This document shows positions 21,669 through 33,189 of a stretch of DNA of 64,000 nucleotides, in pieces (the first letter of the stretch is position 1; every line of letters starts with the position of its first letter). The stretch is taken from NCBI GenBank assembly GCA_016081115.2, contig JABTTQ020000228.1, positions 372,001-436,000 of the forward strand. The letters are read 5' to 3'. This DNA is from Rehmannia glutinosa (taxonomy: Eukaryota > Streptophyta > Magnoliopsida > Lamiales > Orobanchaceae). Position numbers and translations under genes: made by a program. The notes under the pieces were generated by a model. It was not told the origin of the DNA, did not search any database, and saw nothing but the letters and a program-made list of their open reading frames with translations.

Positions 21669-24600
21669 TCAGTGAATCCCATGTGTTGACCTTGAGTTTA
21701 TTTGCTCATCTGTGTTCAGATTAGCACTTTCAATCTCCAGGTTTATCATATTAGGCGATTTATCTTGTTGTCTTGTCGTTGCATTCTCTGATGAGCTCCT
21801 CTGATCTCCCTGAAAATCTATGTTGTGCTCTGAGGGACTCGAAGGAATGGGGCTTGGTGGGCAGTTAGTACGTGGAGAGGCCAGTGAGAAACTTGATGGA
21901 CTTTGTTGGTAGTTTTCATGATTTGATTGCATACAATCACAACAACAGCCATCATCTCTCTCACTCAGTTTATGTTTCTTGAAAGTATGAGACCTCAAAT
22001 CTTTGTTGTCGAACTTTTGTAGTAACTCTGCTATCTTGCTCCACATTGTGAATTCAGGATCAGGGCGCTCTATGACACTCCAATTTTCATGTAGGAACCT
22101 AATCACATAGATTATAAAGGCCACAATTCCAGCTATTCCAACGATTAAGAAGAGTCCCAAGAAGCTTGCTAGCCCGAGACTTTTAAATGGATACAAGGTG
22201 TCAGGGTCAGGACATCTAGTCATATCCCCCAACCACTGACTATCAATCCTCACCATCTTTGGATCCTCAGTAACATTTAAAATTGCTCTTGAGACATCAG
22301 GTGCTAGAGGCGAACCTAGTGGAAAGACCTGCAAAGTAGAAAAGTAGAGTTTAGATTGTTAGGGCAGGACAAAATGAAAACCATTTTACGGAAGCAAAGG
22401 AAGGAGGGGTAGGAGGGTCACATACAAAACCGAAACCATCAGCCTTATATGTAGGTCCAGCCGTGGTGTATTTTGAACAGTATTTTCCCAGGAACAGCTT
22501 TATGTATGGGGTCTCATGAAAAGCAGCAGCTACGCCAAAATTTTTACTCCTTTAGAGAGAAATTCATCCAATTGCTCCGGTGAGTCATATGCCTTAAGTT
22601 GTGACTCTTCAAACCCCATGTTTTTAAGAAAACCAAAAACAAATGATCCGTTCATGTAGCCTACATAATCTTTGTTTTTAATAAGCTGATTAGCGTCTCT
22701 AACCTTTGGCTGCAGCTTCTGAACTGTTAACATAGATGCTAAACTGGCAGTGTAGCTTTGAGTTAGTATAAGTACCACCAAGAACCAAATGATCAGCACA
22801 AACCTGGCCAAGTTGCTTACCACCCTCTCCTCTACCACACAAAAGCAATGGAAAATGGTTAGAATCATTTGTCATTGATCCATAAATTAAGTAGGTTATC
22901 TGATACATGATCTTGCAGTGTATCAATTGCCCAAAAAAAGGCCCTTAATACTTGCTCGAGTTTTACAGTAGCAAAAAGGACTTTAGTTTAAAAGATGAAA
23001 GTTAGCTTACTGTGAGCAAAGACCATAGTTGAGAAGGCAAACGAGAATATCATGCCTACTTGATACCAAAAAGGCCCCCTGAAATCTTCATTTATTCGAT
23101 GTTCTAGAATCCAAATCAAAACCCCAAGGAAAACAAATGAGCAAAAGCTAGTCAACCACAGTTCCCAAGTCAGCGGCTTCACAAATAACCATGTATTTTT
23201 GCGCTTGTCATCTTGAATTGGTACAACCATTGAAATACCAGACTCTGTGTAAGGCAGAGTGAAGTCGACGATACTGTGACCTATTTGCTATAATTGTGAC
23301 ATCTCCTGCAACAGCATCATACTCCTGTTCATTGATCAACAAAAAAGGTTAGGGTACAACCATTTACATGGCGAATACGAAAAACTTCATCTTGCTCTAA
23401 GTTGATAAAAATGTTTTTGGTTTTTATGTTTCGTATAAAAAAGGAAGATACTTACTCCAAGGTGGACTTGATAGGCCAACGCATTGTAATCCCCAGCCAT
23501 ATTGTGATCAAGTGTTGCAAATGGAACGTATTCATATGGCACATGATATGGTAGTGCTGCCATCACTGCATCAAAAATATCTATGCAGTATCCTTCAACA
23601 TTTGTCGAATTGTCAGATTTCCAAATGACACGCACGAACTCATCGAAACCATGTTTTACAGGTACTGCGACTCTCAACTTCTTCCCATTCGTTGGAATCA
23701 CCCAACCCTTGGGTGGAAATGATGCATTGTCTGGCCATATAATGGATCCGAGGTTGGATTTAGAAGTGGAGTATGTGTTTGTGTCTGCACTTGTGAAGTT
23801 CAGTTCTCTGACAATTCCGTTCTTTTTCGTCCAATATCCTATGCCTCGATCTCCAGGTCCAAACATATTGACTATTTGAAACGGAGGTGCTTGGAGTTGG
23901 CCATTAACTAATTCAAAGTCTCCAGCAAGGCCTTTGAAAGTGGTGGTTGATAAGGCTTGAATGAGCTTTGGTCCAGTTTCGGATACTCCAAAGGCTTCAA
24001 GGTCTGTAGCATTTCTGGAAATATTTGTCCCTCGATATGTAGGATTTCTTATGATTGCTTTTTCTGCTGCCATGGCTAGTGCAATTGCAGAGTCATAAGC
24101 CCATAACCCAAAAATGTCGAAATTTTGAGTAAAAGCTTTTGGACTGTTCTTCTGAACCATTTTCCTGTATTGACTTGCTAACTCATCGAGCTCTTTTGTC
24201 TTTGGAACATAAGGTTTTACTCCTATTACTCCTACCATGGACTCTATCACAAATCGATCCATTGAGCTTAATTCATTTGTTACGCCATTTGTAATAATCC
24301 ATGCATACTCTCTACTCATCATTCCCAGTTGTTTTGCTTTCGTGAACAAGCGAGAAGCAAGAGGGCTCAGCGTGTGGACGACGAAAACTCTAGTTTGCTT
24401 AGTCATCAGTTTGTAAAGCTCTGCAACAATTTGATCATCTGTTGCTAGTGGTGAAATGGCACTTCTGTAAGGGACACGAATATTTACCAGTTCCAAGGCA
24501 TCGGTTAAAAATGGTAGAATCCCTTCTCCAAATTCATTATCCTCATAGATGGGCACAACTTCTCGCCATCCGAAGGCTTGGGTTATTGCAACAATTGCAT

Positions 24601-24825
24601 CTACCTGCGAAGAGTCATTTAGAGTAGCGCGAATGAAATATGGATTCCGAAGCGATGAAAGAGAAGGACTTGTGGCTGAGAAAGTAATGATGGGAACTTG
24701 AGCTTTGTGTCCAAGAGCAATAAGGAAGTTAGCCTGTTCTGAGAACGTGGGACCTATGATGGCTTGTACTTCAACATTCTTCAGCAGATCCAAAGCTGCA
24801 TTTCATATGTAAGAAAATTCAGTCC

Positions 24826-24990
24826 AGTGCCCACTAACTTCAAGAATCTTTATTTTCTGGCCCGTCACTGGGGTAACGTTGTCCGTGTGGAATGTGTGTT
24901 GCAGGTTTGGGGTTGCCCGCGTGTAATGCGTATTGTAGGATACCCAGAACAAGGTAATATCATTGCCACTTACTATGTAGAAAACTGCTT
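24826..24990. other. 165-bp insertion in intron 1 of GLR copy A
   Basis: Flanks align with copy B (GAAAATTTCAGT...TTGTAAGAAATTT near 54170-54205), where this segment is absent. The insert is more GC-rich than the intron and has no obvious inverted ends. Origin unknown. Confidence 0.55.
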
Positions 24991-25408
24991 ATTGTAAGAA
25001 ATTTAACATATTTTCGGACCGACTAAAATGCAAAAATTCGAGTCTTTTTGAGCCAAGAACAATCGGTGAGATATGAAACAGAGTTCCCACAGAGTTGTTA
25101 GTTGAAGTTAAGTACTTCCAAACTGCCAAGTGGTTAATAAATAATATTTTCTTCATTCCAAAGTCTTTTTCAGAGAACATAAAGGTGCTAGGTCCTTTGT
25201 TTGATAAGAGACTCATAACAAGAACAAGAAAGCCCAGCAAATAAAATTGATTCCCTAAGAAAGCTGACTTCAGCAGAGAATGCTGTCCAGAATTAAGGTT
25301 ATCAGAACAAGTAATGCTGCTTAAAACTGAAAAGTATGACTAAAAGAACAACGTGCAGCTTAGGCCTAACTTTTTTCTTCTTGGGTGTAAACAAATTGAA
25401 TGTTGAAC

Positions 25409-25620
25409 ATTGGGGAGTGTTTGCAGAAACTTCTGCTTTTAGAAGGAGTGATTTATGGTAATGAAAACGAAAAGTAGTTGAGAATTAGAAGTTGGTAGTG
25501 TATGCAAATAGAAGCTAAAAATTGAGTAAGTTAAAAGAGAGTTTTTGGTGAATAAGTTGTAAAAGTGTTTCAATTGTGTAAAAGTCAAACCATAAGCAGA
25601 ATCGGAATTTAAAGCACCCT
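25409..25620. repeat. Non-autonomous repeat in intron 1 of GLR copy A
   Basis: Begins GGGAGTGTTTGCAGAAAC and shares words (GGAGTGATTTATGGTAA) with the insert at 49369-49722 in GLR copy B. Probably the same MITE-like family. Confidence 0.5.
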
Positions 25621-25709
25621 CCCCCTACTCCGACCCTTGTTTTTATCTTCTGATTAAATTATGTAGACTCAGAAGCACATAAATTGTCATTTGAAAACAC
25701 TATGTATGT

Positions 25710-26090
25710 ATGTATTTTCAAGTCCAATTTCGAGTTTCTAGTGTTTGAAAATGATTTTTTAGAAGTTATGGGTTTTCGTGTGAAAAATGAAAATATGTTT
25801 GGTTTGTTGTTCGAATTTCCGTTAAGATATATGTTTGGTTATAGTTTTTGAAGTGTATTTTGACATAGATTTGCTATTTTAGTGAAAAATTATTTGGTTA
25901 TAGGTTTCACATAAATTTGCGTGATTGTAGTGAAAAATTCTTTGAATGTTTTTCCAAAAGAATAGTTCTATAGAAATGAAAATTTAAAAAGACTTTATTT
26001 CCACAATACTTCCCCAAATAAACATACACCCATTTTCTCGGAAAATGGAAAATGGCTTTTGTAAATATATATACACATGGCCTTATAATC
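25710..26090. repeat. Dispersed repeat, second copy
   Basis: Resembles 17500-17880 over most of its length. It lies in intron 1 of GLR copy A. No coding content. Confidence 0.5.
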
Positions 26091-26924
26091 AGCCAAAAGT
26101 TGAGACTCATTTTTTGTTATTAATTGTAAACATTCCATAGTAATGTAACTTGTTTGAGTTTTTATCGAGTTTCATAAATTGTGTTTGAATTTGATCTGAT
26201 TATCAATGGAACGAGCTTGAATGCGTTTTAGTCGAGCCAAACACGAATCGATCTCAAGTTGCTCGACATATTTCACTAATAGCCGTGCTTTACTTCTTCC
26301 CGAACATAAAAATGGTTCAAACTTGATTCGTTATGTTAACGAACTCGAGCTTTTAATGATCAATAGTTTGGTTCAGTTTTCAGCACTAAGTGTACGTGTA
26401 TTTGTATATGTGTGAAAGCTGAGTACCTGCCGCAGCTGCCCCAACGACGTCTCCTTTGGAGTCCCGGTTGGCGAGAACCAGTCTAGTCTTATAATGATCA
26501 TGTGTAGCATAAAAGTCTTTGAGCGCCATTGATATGCAGGTTAATGCCATCTCTCCATGACCATCCATGTCTAGCACAACCCCAACTCTTACGGGGATAA
26601 TCTGTGCGCCCACCATTTTTGTAGTGAAAATCGTTGAGAACAAAAACAGATACAAAATGGGATTTTTCTTCTCCAAAGCATTCGATAAATTTGTAGCTTT
26701 GTGACTTGAGAGAATAATCATGGTTTTGGCACCAAAGGCAAAGTACTTTGTTGAGAACAAAAACAGATACGAAATCGACTGTGCTTTGTTAAATAGCATA
26801 GTATATGTTTGATAGTCTTATGAAAGAAATCTGGAGTTTACTTTATGAAGTCAATGAAATATCCGGCACGCGACTTGAAGAAATAAAAGAAAAATGATAT
26901 AAAAAAATATTAAAAAAAATTGCT

Positions 26925-27265
26925 TAATTGTAAAATTGGTCCCCTAATTATAGGAAGCTAGCAATTTTGGTCCTGTAAATATTTTAAGGAGCATTTGTGC
27001 AATTTTGATCCAATAAATTCTAGTTTCTGCATTTTGTGTCCTACATATTCTAATTTTGTGCGATTTTGGTCACAATTGAGTATTTTAATATTTTATTTAT
27101 TTCTACAATACCATTGTCTTTTACCCAAAATACCTATAAAACTAGAATTGTTATTTGTACTAAAGGGTAAAATTACCAAATACCAAAATTGTTATATCAA
27201 GAAGTTATGTGATTTAGATTGACAATCCATAAGAGTTGTGTGACTGAAATTGCAATTAAGCCAAA
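26925..27265. mobile_element. MITE upstream of GLR copy A
   Basis: Inverted ends TTGCTTAATTGTAAAATTGG and AAATTGCAATTAAGCCAA, with internal repeats of GCAATTTTGGTCCTATAA type. The same family is at 55255-55715 upstream of copy B but in a different position relative to the gene, so the two insertions are independent. Confidence 0.65.
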
Positions 27266-27565
27266 AAATTTAAAAAGAAAAGATAAAAAAGAGCCAGTTA
27301 TATTGTAAGCTTAGATGAAATACTAGGAGTTTTTTTATTAAAAAAGTCAATACTAGGAGATTTTTATCCAAATGATATTTGGAGTTTGCAAGTTAGCAGT
27401 ATGATATTAAATGAGCACATTCAATTCAAACTGATTCATACTTTTCTTTCTATAAGTCAAATCAATCTTTGTCTATAAGTCAAATGTTGATGGTCCCAAA
27501 TTTATAGATATATTTAAATTGGTATGTATTAGCGAAACCTTTGATTGCTAGATTAAACAACGAGC

Positions 27566-27900
27566 AACCAGGTGGCTTAGCGCTGATTGTGGGATGGAGT
27601 CGGGGTTATCCTGCTCCATCAAATGCTCTCGGGCATATGCGGTGGTGAAGATTTGGTGGGAACTCATCTTGAATAGCATCCGTGTGGGTTCGATTCGGGA
27701 GAGATCGTTATTAGTAGATTGGGGGTCGAATATAATTGTTCTCTTTACCTGGGAGGATCGGTTGTACGTCGGCCGAGATGACCAGTGCGTGCACATCCCG
27801 CGTTTACCTTGGCGGCAGAATGAGAGCCGAAGCTGTTGTCCTCAGCATAATCGGTAAGCACTGGAAGCTAAGTTATCAAAAAAAAAAAAAAAAAAACAAA
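27566..27900 (+). mobile_element. tRNA-derived SINE
   Basis: 335 bp ending in an A-rich tail (about 27878-27900), flanked by AACAACGAGC (27556-27565 and 27901-27910). A box-A-like GGTGGCTTAGCGC lies near the start and a box-B-like GGGTTCGATTCGG at about 27686-27698. The box spacing of about 110 bp is longer than in a tRNA. The ORFs here are chance. Confidence 0.82.
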
Positions 27901-27910
27901 AACAACGAGC

Positions 27911-28282
27911 TCATTCTTAAATGCAGAGTCGATTAATGTAATTTTATATCCATTTGAATGAGGCCATTAATTTTTTCCCTATAGATACGTTATTCCATGT
28001 AAGCTTGACCATTCGTATCGGAATGAAATATTCTATTCCGAAATGTTGTTTAATTTCTTATTCCACCACACATATAATTTTTAAGTGTTAAAAAATTATC
28101 ATATTAACTTTTAAGTATAGACTAACGGTTTTTATTAGGCAAGTGATAACTGACAAAAATACACGTGACAATCATATAATAAGAAATGGAACACCATTTC
28201 AGAAAAGAAGATCCTATCTGCTCTTGAACATGGCTTAATTCGACGAGATGGGATGCACTTAGTGAACGAAAGGAAATGGGTG
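27911..28282. other. Non-coding stretch
   Basis: AT-rich. A short block around 27960-28040 resembles 57035-57080 upstream of GLR copy B, marking the far end of the duplication. No gene seen. Confidence 0.45.
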
Positions 28283-28287
28283 GTATG

Positions 28288-28937
28288 TGGCCGGTCGAAA
28301 TTGCCCACCGTCCAATAAAATCAAGCTCCGATGCACACCTGACTTGAAGCCTGCAAAACCACCTTTAGAAAAGGGGGCCAGAAGGGTTTTCCGGCATACC
28401 CTCTCCGACACTCAAGTCATAATCGCTCTAGAGAGAAAACTGCAAAGATAGAACAATATAAAAGTGTGTACAAATAATCTAACATGAGGCATACCTTTTT
28501 CTGAGCTATTTATAGATTGACAATTAGGGTTTCGTGCTCAACAAGTTGGACTAAAACTCTAGTTAATCGCTCTGTTGGATTGGGCTTGTCACTCCTTGTG
28601 GGCTACACCTTTTTCAAACCCAACAGTTTGGCCAAAAGATTGACAATTAGGGTCCACTTAAGTTGATTCACGAGAGACCCAATTATCACACGTCTATTTA
28701 GGTCCGAAGGCCAAAAGATCGGCCAACATATTAATAGGTCGGCCCAAACATCGAACTTCCGCTAAGCTCGAGATGGGCCTTGTAGGTTCGGGCCCACCTT
28801 CATACTTTCTTATGGGTCTAGCCCGCTAGGTCTTACCCATAGCTGGTCCTGAACCCCACATGCAATTTGGGTTTTCATTTAGGCAAAGCCCATCAACTTG
28901 ATCCATTTAGACAGATCGGTCCAAATTGACCCTATCA
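28288..28937 (-). mobile_element. Solo LTR, 650 bp
   Basis: Starts TG and ends CA, and is flanked on both sides by GTATG (28283-28287, 28938-28942). A TATA-like CTATAAATAG on the minus strand (28504-28513) suggests minus orientation. No internal retroelement sequence is present. Superfamily not determined. Confidence 0.82.
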
Positions 28938-29099
28938 GTATGTGATTCCGGAATTTATATAACTTTAATATAACAATGCTTGCCAAACAAGTTTGTAAAT
29001 TTATTTCTAACCCCGATGCGATTGTGTCAAAGATTTAAAAGAGCCAAAATATTTCCCTCAAGGGATTTTTAAATGTCAACATTGGGCATAACCCAAGTT

Positions 29100-29760
29100 T
29101 TACTTAGAGAAACGTCTCGAGTTTGATTGCTTTGCTGGGAAAAGAAATTCGATGGAGAACTGGGGATGAGTGTTCTGTTAATGCTTGGAAAGACCCATGG
29201 ACTCGTGATAATGAAATGTTTCGTGTAAAAACAGAGATTTTGAAAAATTTGCTGGCCAGTGACTCATTATTCCAGGGGGAAATACCGAAATAGCTGGGAT
29301 GTAGAATTGATTGAGAAAATTTTTGATCCCCAAAATGCAGTATATGGGATTGCACAAGAGTCTGAATCGATAACTGAATGGCTTTTCAAATATATTTCAA
29401 AGATGACAGATGATCAAATTGAAAGATTGGCTATGGTGGCATGAGGTATTTGGAAGGAAAGAAACAAGAAACTGTGGGTAGGAAATCAATTCAGTGCTAG
29501 AGATGATTTTGCAAATATTGTATGAATGGTTAGCTATTAAAACTTTGTCTGGTGATCATCTAATTTTCCCAAATAATCAGAGATTTTCCTATGAAAAATT
29601 GCATGCACCACCATTATCTTTCCTTAAATGTAATGTTGATGCTGCATTCCATGAAGCTCAAGGATACACTAGCTTGGGATGGTGATTAGAAATCACCAAG
29701 GTGACTTCTTGACATGGGGATCAAAATTTTCTCTTTGTCGAATTGAAAAGTATTACACAT
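29100..29760 (+). pseudogene. LINE-type retrotransposon C-terminal remnant
   Basis: Broken frames give GKEIRWRTGDECSVNAWKDPW near 29140-29205, then LIEKIFDPQNAV and IWKERNKKLW. The last block is LKCNVDAAFHEAQGY...LGMVIRNHQGDFLTWG (29625-29720), an RNase H-like domain with its first Asp. This is the usual end of plant L1-type or related non-LTR polyproteins. Several stops and frameshifts; no intact ORF. Confidence 0.72.
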
Positions 29761-29799
29761 TTAAATGAAAACATATTAAATATTTAAGTAAAAAAATAT

Positions 29800-31071
29800 T
29801 GTAAGTCCAAACGGCTACGATAATCTAGAGGGGGGTGAATAGATTATCTCCATTTTCTCGAATATGCCCTCTTTTTCGAATCAAACAAGCCAAGACAAGA
29901 AAGAAGGTGCGGGAAGTAAATAGCACGCGTCGACTTAAAGAGGTTCAACCCACCTAGGGCCTAATCCTCTACCACCCATGGATTTCAAAAAGAAAAAAGA
30001 TTTTATTAATTACCAAAATTAATACAACAACACCTTACAATACCTCTATTGAGATTACCACAATCTCATTTGAAGATTACCACAATCTTCAACGGCACCT
30101 TGTGAAGATTACCACAATCTTCCGACTTGAAAAATACCAAATTCTTCAACACCTCGAAGAGCACCACACTCTTCAATAAGAAGATCACCACAATCTTCTT
30201 GCACCTATCACCAAGATCATCCAAGTGTGTTCTTACCACAAGAACACTCACAATGATATCTTGTGTTGAATGATGACCACGAAATCAAGATTACAACTCA
30301 ATAATGAATAATATAATTTGAGTACAAGTGTAATCAAGGAATAAAGCCTAGACCTCAAGATGTGAAAGTAATAAGCTAGACAAATTACAACAAGAATAAT
30401 AACAATGAAGAACAAATATGTTTGCTTGAATGTATCTTGTTGTGTTGTATTGTTCTCTCTTGTTGTATTGCTTCAAATCTTCCTCTATTTATAGGAGATG
30501 ATTGATCATGTATGGCTCCTCTTGGTGACTGATTTCTACTAAAAATGCAATTAAAATCAAGATTATAGCTGTTAGAAATCAACCCCATAATTTAGGGAAA
30601 AGTTGTCTGCTGCACAACGGTCAGATTTTTGCTGTCAAACATTAGGGCGACCGGTCGTGCACTGATAGACGTTTGAAAATAAAATAACATTTTTACACAG
30701 GGCGACCGGTCGACCCTGTGCCCAGCCGGTCGACCTTGTGCGATTTGAAGAACAGAGAGTTAGCAACTTGTTCACATACCGGTCGACCCTGGGCGACGCT
30801 ACCGGTCGACCTCTTGTTTTTTTCTTCAGTTTCGTTTTCTGTTTCAAAACATAACTTCAGGCACGGGTTTCCCTATAGGGCGATCGGTCCAACGCGAAAC
30901 GGAAGTGTTGTCCAATTTTTGTCGAAAATAAACTTCAAGAAATACTCCGAAAAATTATTAAAAATATTTTAAAGCAATCGGGAGTATTTGGACAATATTT
31001 TAAAACATTGTTTTGGTATAAAAACTCTTTAAAAAAATCATCAAAATCATGATAAAAACATTTATCAAACA
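29800..31071 (-). repeat. 3' LTR of element 1
   Basis: Reads TGTTTGATAAATG...GGACTTACA on the minus strand. It holds eight hairpins with ACCAC/ACCAA loops on the plus strand (30005-30247), the TATA box near 30487 and a CGACCGGTCG-type cluster at 30640-30900. Confidence 0.92.
30005..30247 (-). repeat. Hairpin array in the LTR of element 1
   Basis: Stem-loops at 30005-30023, 30050-30068, 30072-30090, 30104-30122, 30129-30147, 30156-30174, 30180-30198 and 30227-30247. The element A stem GTATTCTT/AAGAATAC is replaced here by GTGTTCTT/AAGAACAC, a compensatory change. The loop on the RNA strand is GTGGT (TTGGT in two). Confidence 0.78.
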
Positions 31072-32145
31072 ATCTCCCCCTTTTTGATGATTACAAACCA
31101 AAACAATTTTAAGAAATATTAAGAGGTCGAATTTTGAAATCAAAAACGATTTTCCGGTAAAATATATCTAACCGTTTGAAGCGACCAATTTTCCAAATAA
31201 CATAGCCACAAGGGAGTATAGATTTTCAAAAACAATTTTTGCAAAAGCTCCCCCTATCAGCATGCATAACAAGAGTAATGAAGAAGCAATCAACCAAAAG
31301 CTAAAAGCTTAGCTTTTACAAATAGAGCTTAAGTATCAAGAGCTTATAAGCTCCCCCTGCCAACAAAACATCATTAGTCATGTAAATAAGTCCATAATAC
31401 AACAAATGGACTAAGTATGCTTCACGGCTTTTGGCTTTAAGGAGCCATAGCTTAAAGCTTCTTTCACGAGCTTATATTAGCTTTTATGAGCTAATGAGCT
31501 TATAACCTGTTTCTCCCCCTTTGGAATCATCAAAAAGAATGTTAGCACGATAAAAACATCATATATCCATATCAAAGTGCTTAATTTAACCGATTTATCG
31601 AGCTATTTGAACATTGAAGCTTATAGACCAAATAAGAGGGAAAAGTCGATCATATGACTTGTAGAGGCTCATGAAAGCTCATCGATTTGCAAAACATGAT
31701 CTCTATAAATATATAAGACATTTGAAAATGAGAGAATCATGTAGGTGATGAATTTTTCATTGAAACGTTTTATCGAACACTTGGCGGGCGTTAAAAATTG
31801 AAGAAGATATATATAGCCCTTGTAAATGTAATCAAGCCAAGATTTTTCATCACCAAAAGCAATTTTACAAATATAATCCAACAACAATTAATGAGCTCAA
31901 CACAAACATATACGAATTGCATCAAGAAATATGCATATAAGCCAAGTTCTCAAGGGTTCAACCCAATTGAGATAAAGAATTAGGATTCTTACCATTTAAT
32001 CGGTAAAGATGAGCAATAATGATGATAAACGAGCAAGATAATCCCCAAGATATATAATTTATGCAACAAAACACATTTGAAGTGAATTGTGTGTGAAAAT
32101 GACAAAGGGGACGGAAAATAAACCAAAAGAGCCAAAATGGCTAAG
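31072..32145 (-). other. Non-coding 3' region of element 1 with multiple PPTs
   Basis: Plus-strand CTCCCCCT tracts at about 31073, 31250, 31351 and 31512 are polypurine tracts on the element strand. AGCTT-rich inverted repeats lie between them. No ORF of note. Confidence 0.65.
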
Positions 32146-32979
32146 TGTTAGAACATGATGAGAATCCAGTCACGAAAGATCCGGGCAACACCAAATGCAA
32201 GCTATCTCGAGTTCTTGAAGACTATGTAATTGAGTTCTTGAGTTCTTGTATTTGTTTATCATAGATTAGGAGTTATTGTCATTATTTTGAGTCATTTGAG
32301 TGGCCAAGTTGATGTTAGAGGCCAAGTATATTGAGTTTAGAGTCATATTAGTTAATTATGTGTCTAAAGGAAGCATTGACGGTCGAACAGCAAGAGGATT
32401 CCTTAAAAGAAACGTCCAAACGCGTCAATAATTTTCAGCACTGGCAGGGTTTAGTATTTGGGCCATAACTTTCTCTACAAAATTGGTATTGGGCTGATTC
32501 AAGTTACTATGGAAAGCTAAGAGAAAGGGCTACAACTTTTAGGAAGACTCCAGGAACAGATTCGAAAATCCCGGACGTGTATTCTCGGCCACACGTGAAT
32601 ATTGATTGCGATTGAGTTTTCTTTTTGGGTTTGGACTTATTTTCCTTTCTAGTTTGTTTAGGGTTTGCTTTGAGTCGCCTATATAAGACAAACAATTGTT
32701 TATTTTTCTTAACGAATTTGATTATTGAATATTGAATTGAGATTATTCTCTTCAACCCTTTGGGTTTCTCCAAGTGCTTCAAGATTGTTCATCTTGTTGC
32801 AAATTTCGACTTATCAAACAAACTTCCGCATTTGTTTGTGGCGTCTTCGCATACCGAGGTTCTTGCTTTGCTAAGCAATGGGTCGAGGTTTCCACCAATC
32901 CTTAACCGGACTAGTGAAGATCTTGGGTTAACAACATATTGTTGTTGGGTCGCATGCACAGTTGTTGTTGTGGTTCACA
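32146..32979 (+). mobile_element. Solo LTR (probably Ty3/gypsy) inside element 1
   Basis: The flanks align with the uninterrupted region of element 2 near 39325-39360, which lacks this insert. It starts TGTTAGAACATG and ends GGTTCACA. A TATATAAGA-like promoter motif is at about 32680. No 5-bp duplication is visible, so one end may have been lost. The ORFs in it are chance. Confidence 0.65.
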
Positions 32980-33009
32980 TCAGAACAGAAACGTTTTTAT
33001 CACAAAAAT

Positions 33010-33090
33010 AGCTCTGGGCGACCGGTTGGAGCTGAGGGCGACCGGTCGAGGGCATGGTCGACCGGTCGGCCTCAGCCCAGACCGCCCAGT
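33010..33090 (-). promoter_or_regulatory. Internal palindrome cluster of element 1
   Basis: Three GACCGGTCG/GACCGGTTG motifs within about 80 bp, at the position equivalent to 4495-4552 in element A and 39365-39420 in element 2. Confidence 0.5.
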
Positions 33091-33189
33091 AGTTCATTAT
33101 GTTTTGCAAAATTCGAAGTTTGAACCAAAAATCCGATTTTTTGCCCCTAAGTTTTAAAAACGTGCAAAATGCAAACATAGACCTCATTT

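Larger units (their letters stand above)
21669..26721 (-). pseudogene. Glutamate receptor-like gene, copy A, frameshifted
   Basis: Five exons by splice sites and comparison with copy B: 26427-26721, 23456-24795, 23011-23324, 22426-22831, 21669-22328. The product would be a clade-II-like plant GLR, a plasma-membrane ligand-gated cation channel. Visible parts: signal peptide, periplasmic-binding-like amino-terminal domain (exons 1-2), ligand-binding S1, M1, pore loop FWYQVGMIF, M3 SYTASLASMLTV, S2, and M4 in exon 5. Exon 3 is 314 bp against 313 in copy B: one extra base near 23266-23272 leads to a TGA at 23208-23210. Exon 4 is 406 against 407: one base is missing near 22549, followed by TAG. 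Copy B's start ATG is TTG here; an in-frame ATG at 26721 is available. Two frame breaks in the channel domain make it very probably a pseudogene. Confidence 0.88.

Noticed and set aside
27594..27936. ORFs on both strands with protein-like composition
   Set aside because: They are inside the SINE and run into its A tail.
32760..33187. Several 70-90-codon ORFs
   Set aside because: They sit in the solo LTR end and the palindrome cluster; no protein similarity is seen and the related region of element 2 does not keep them.
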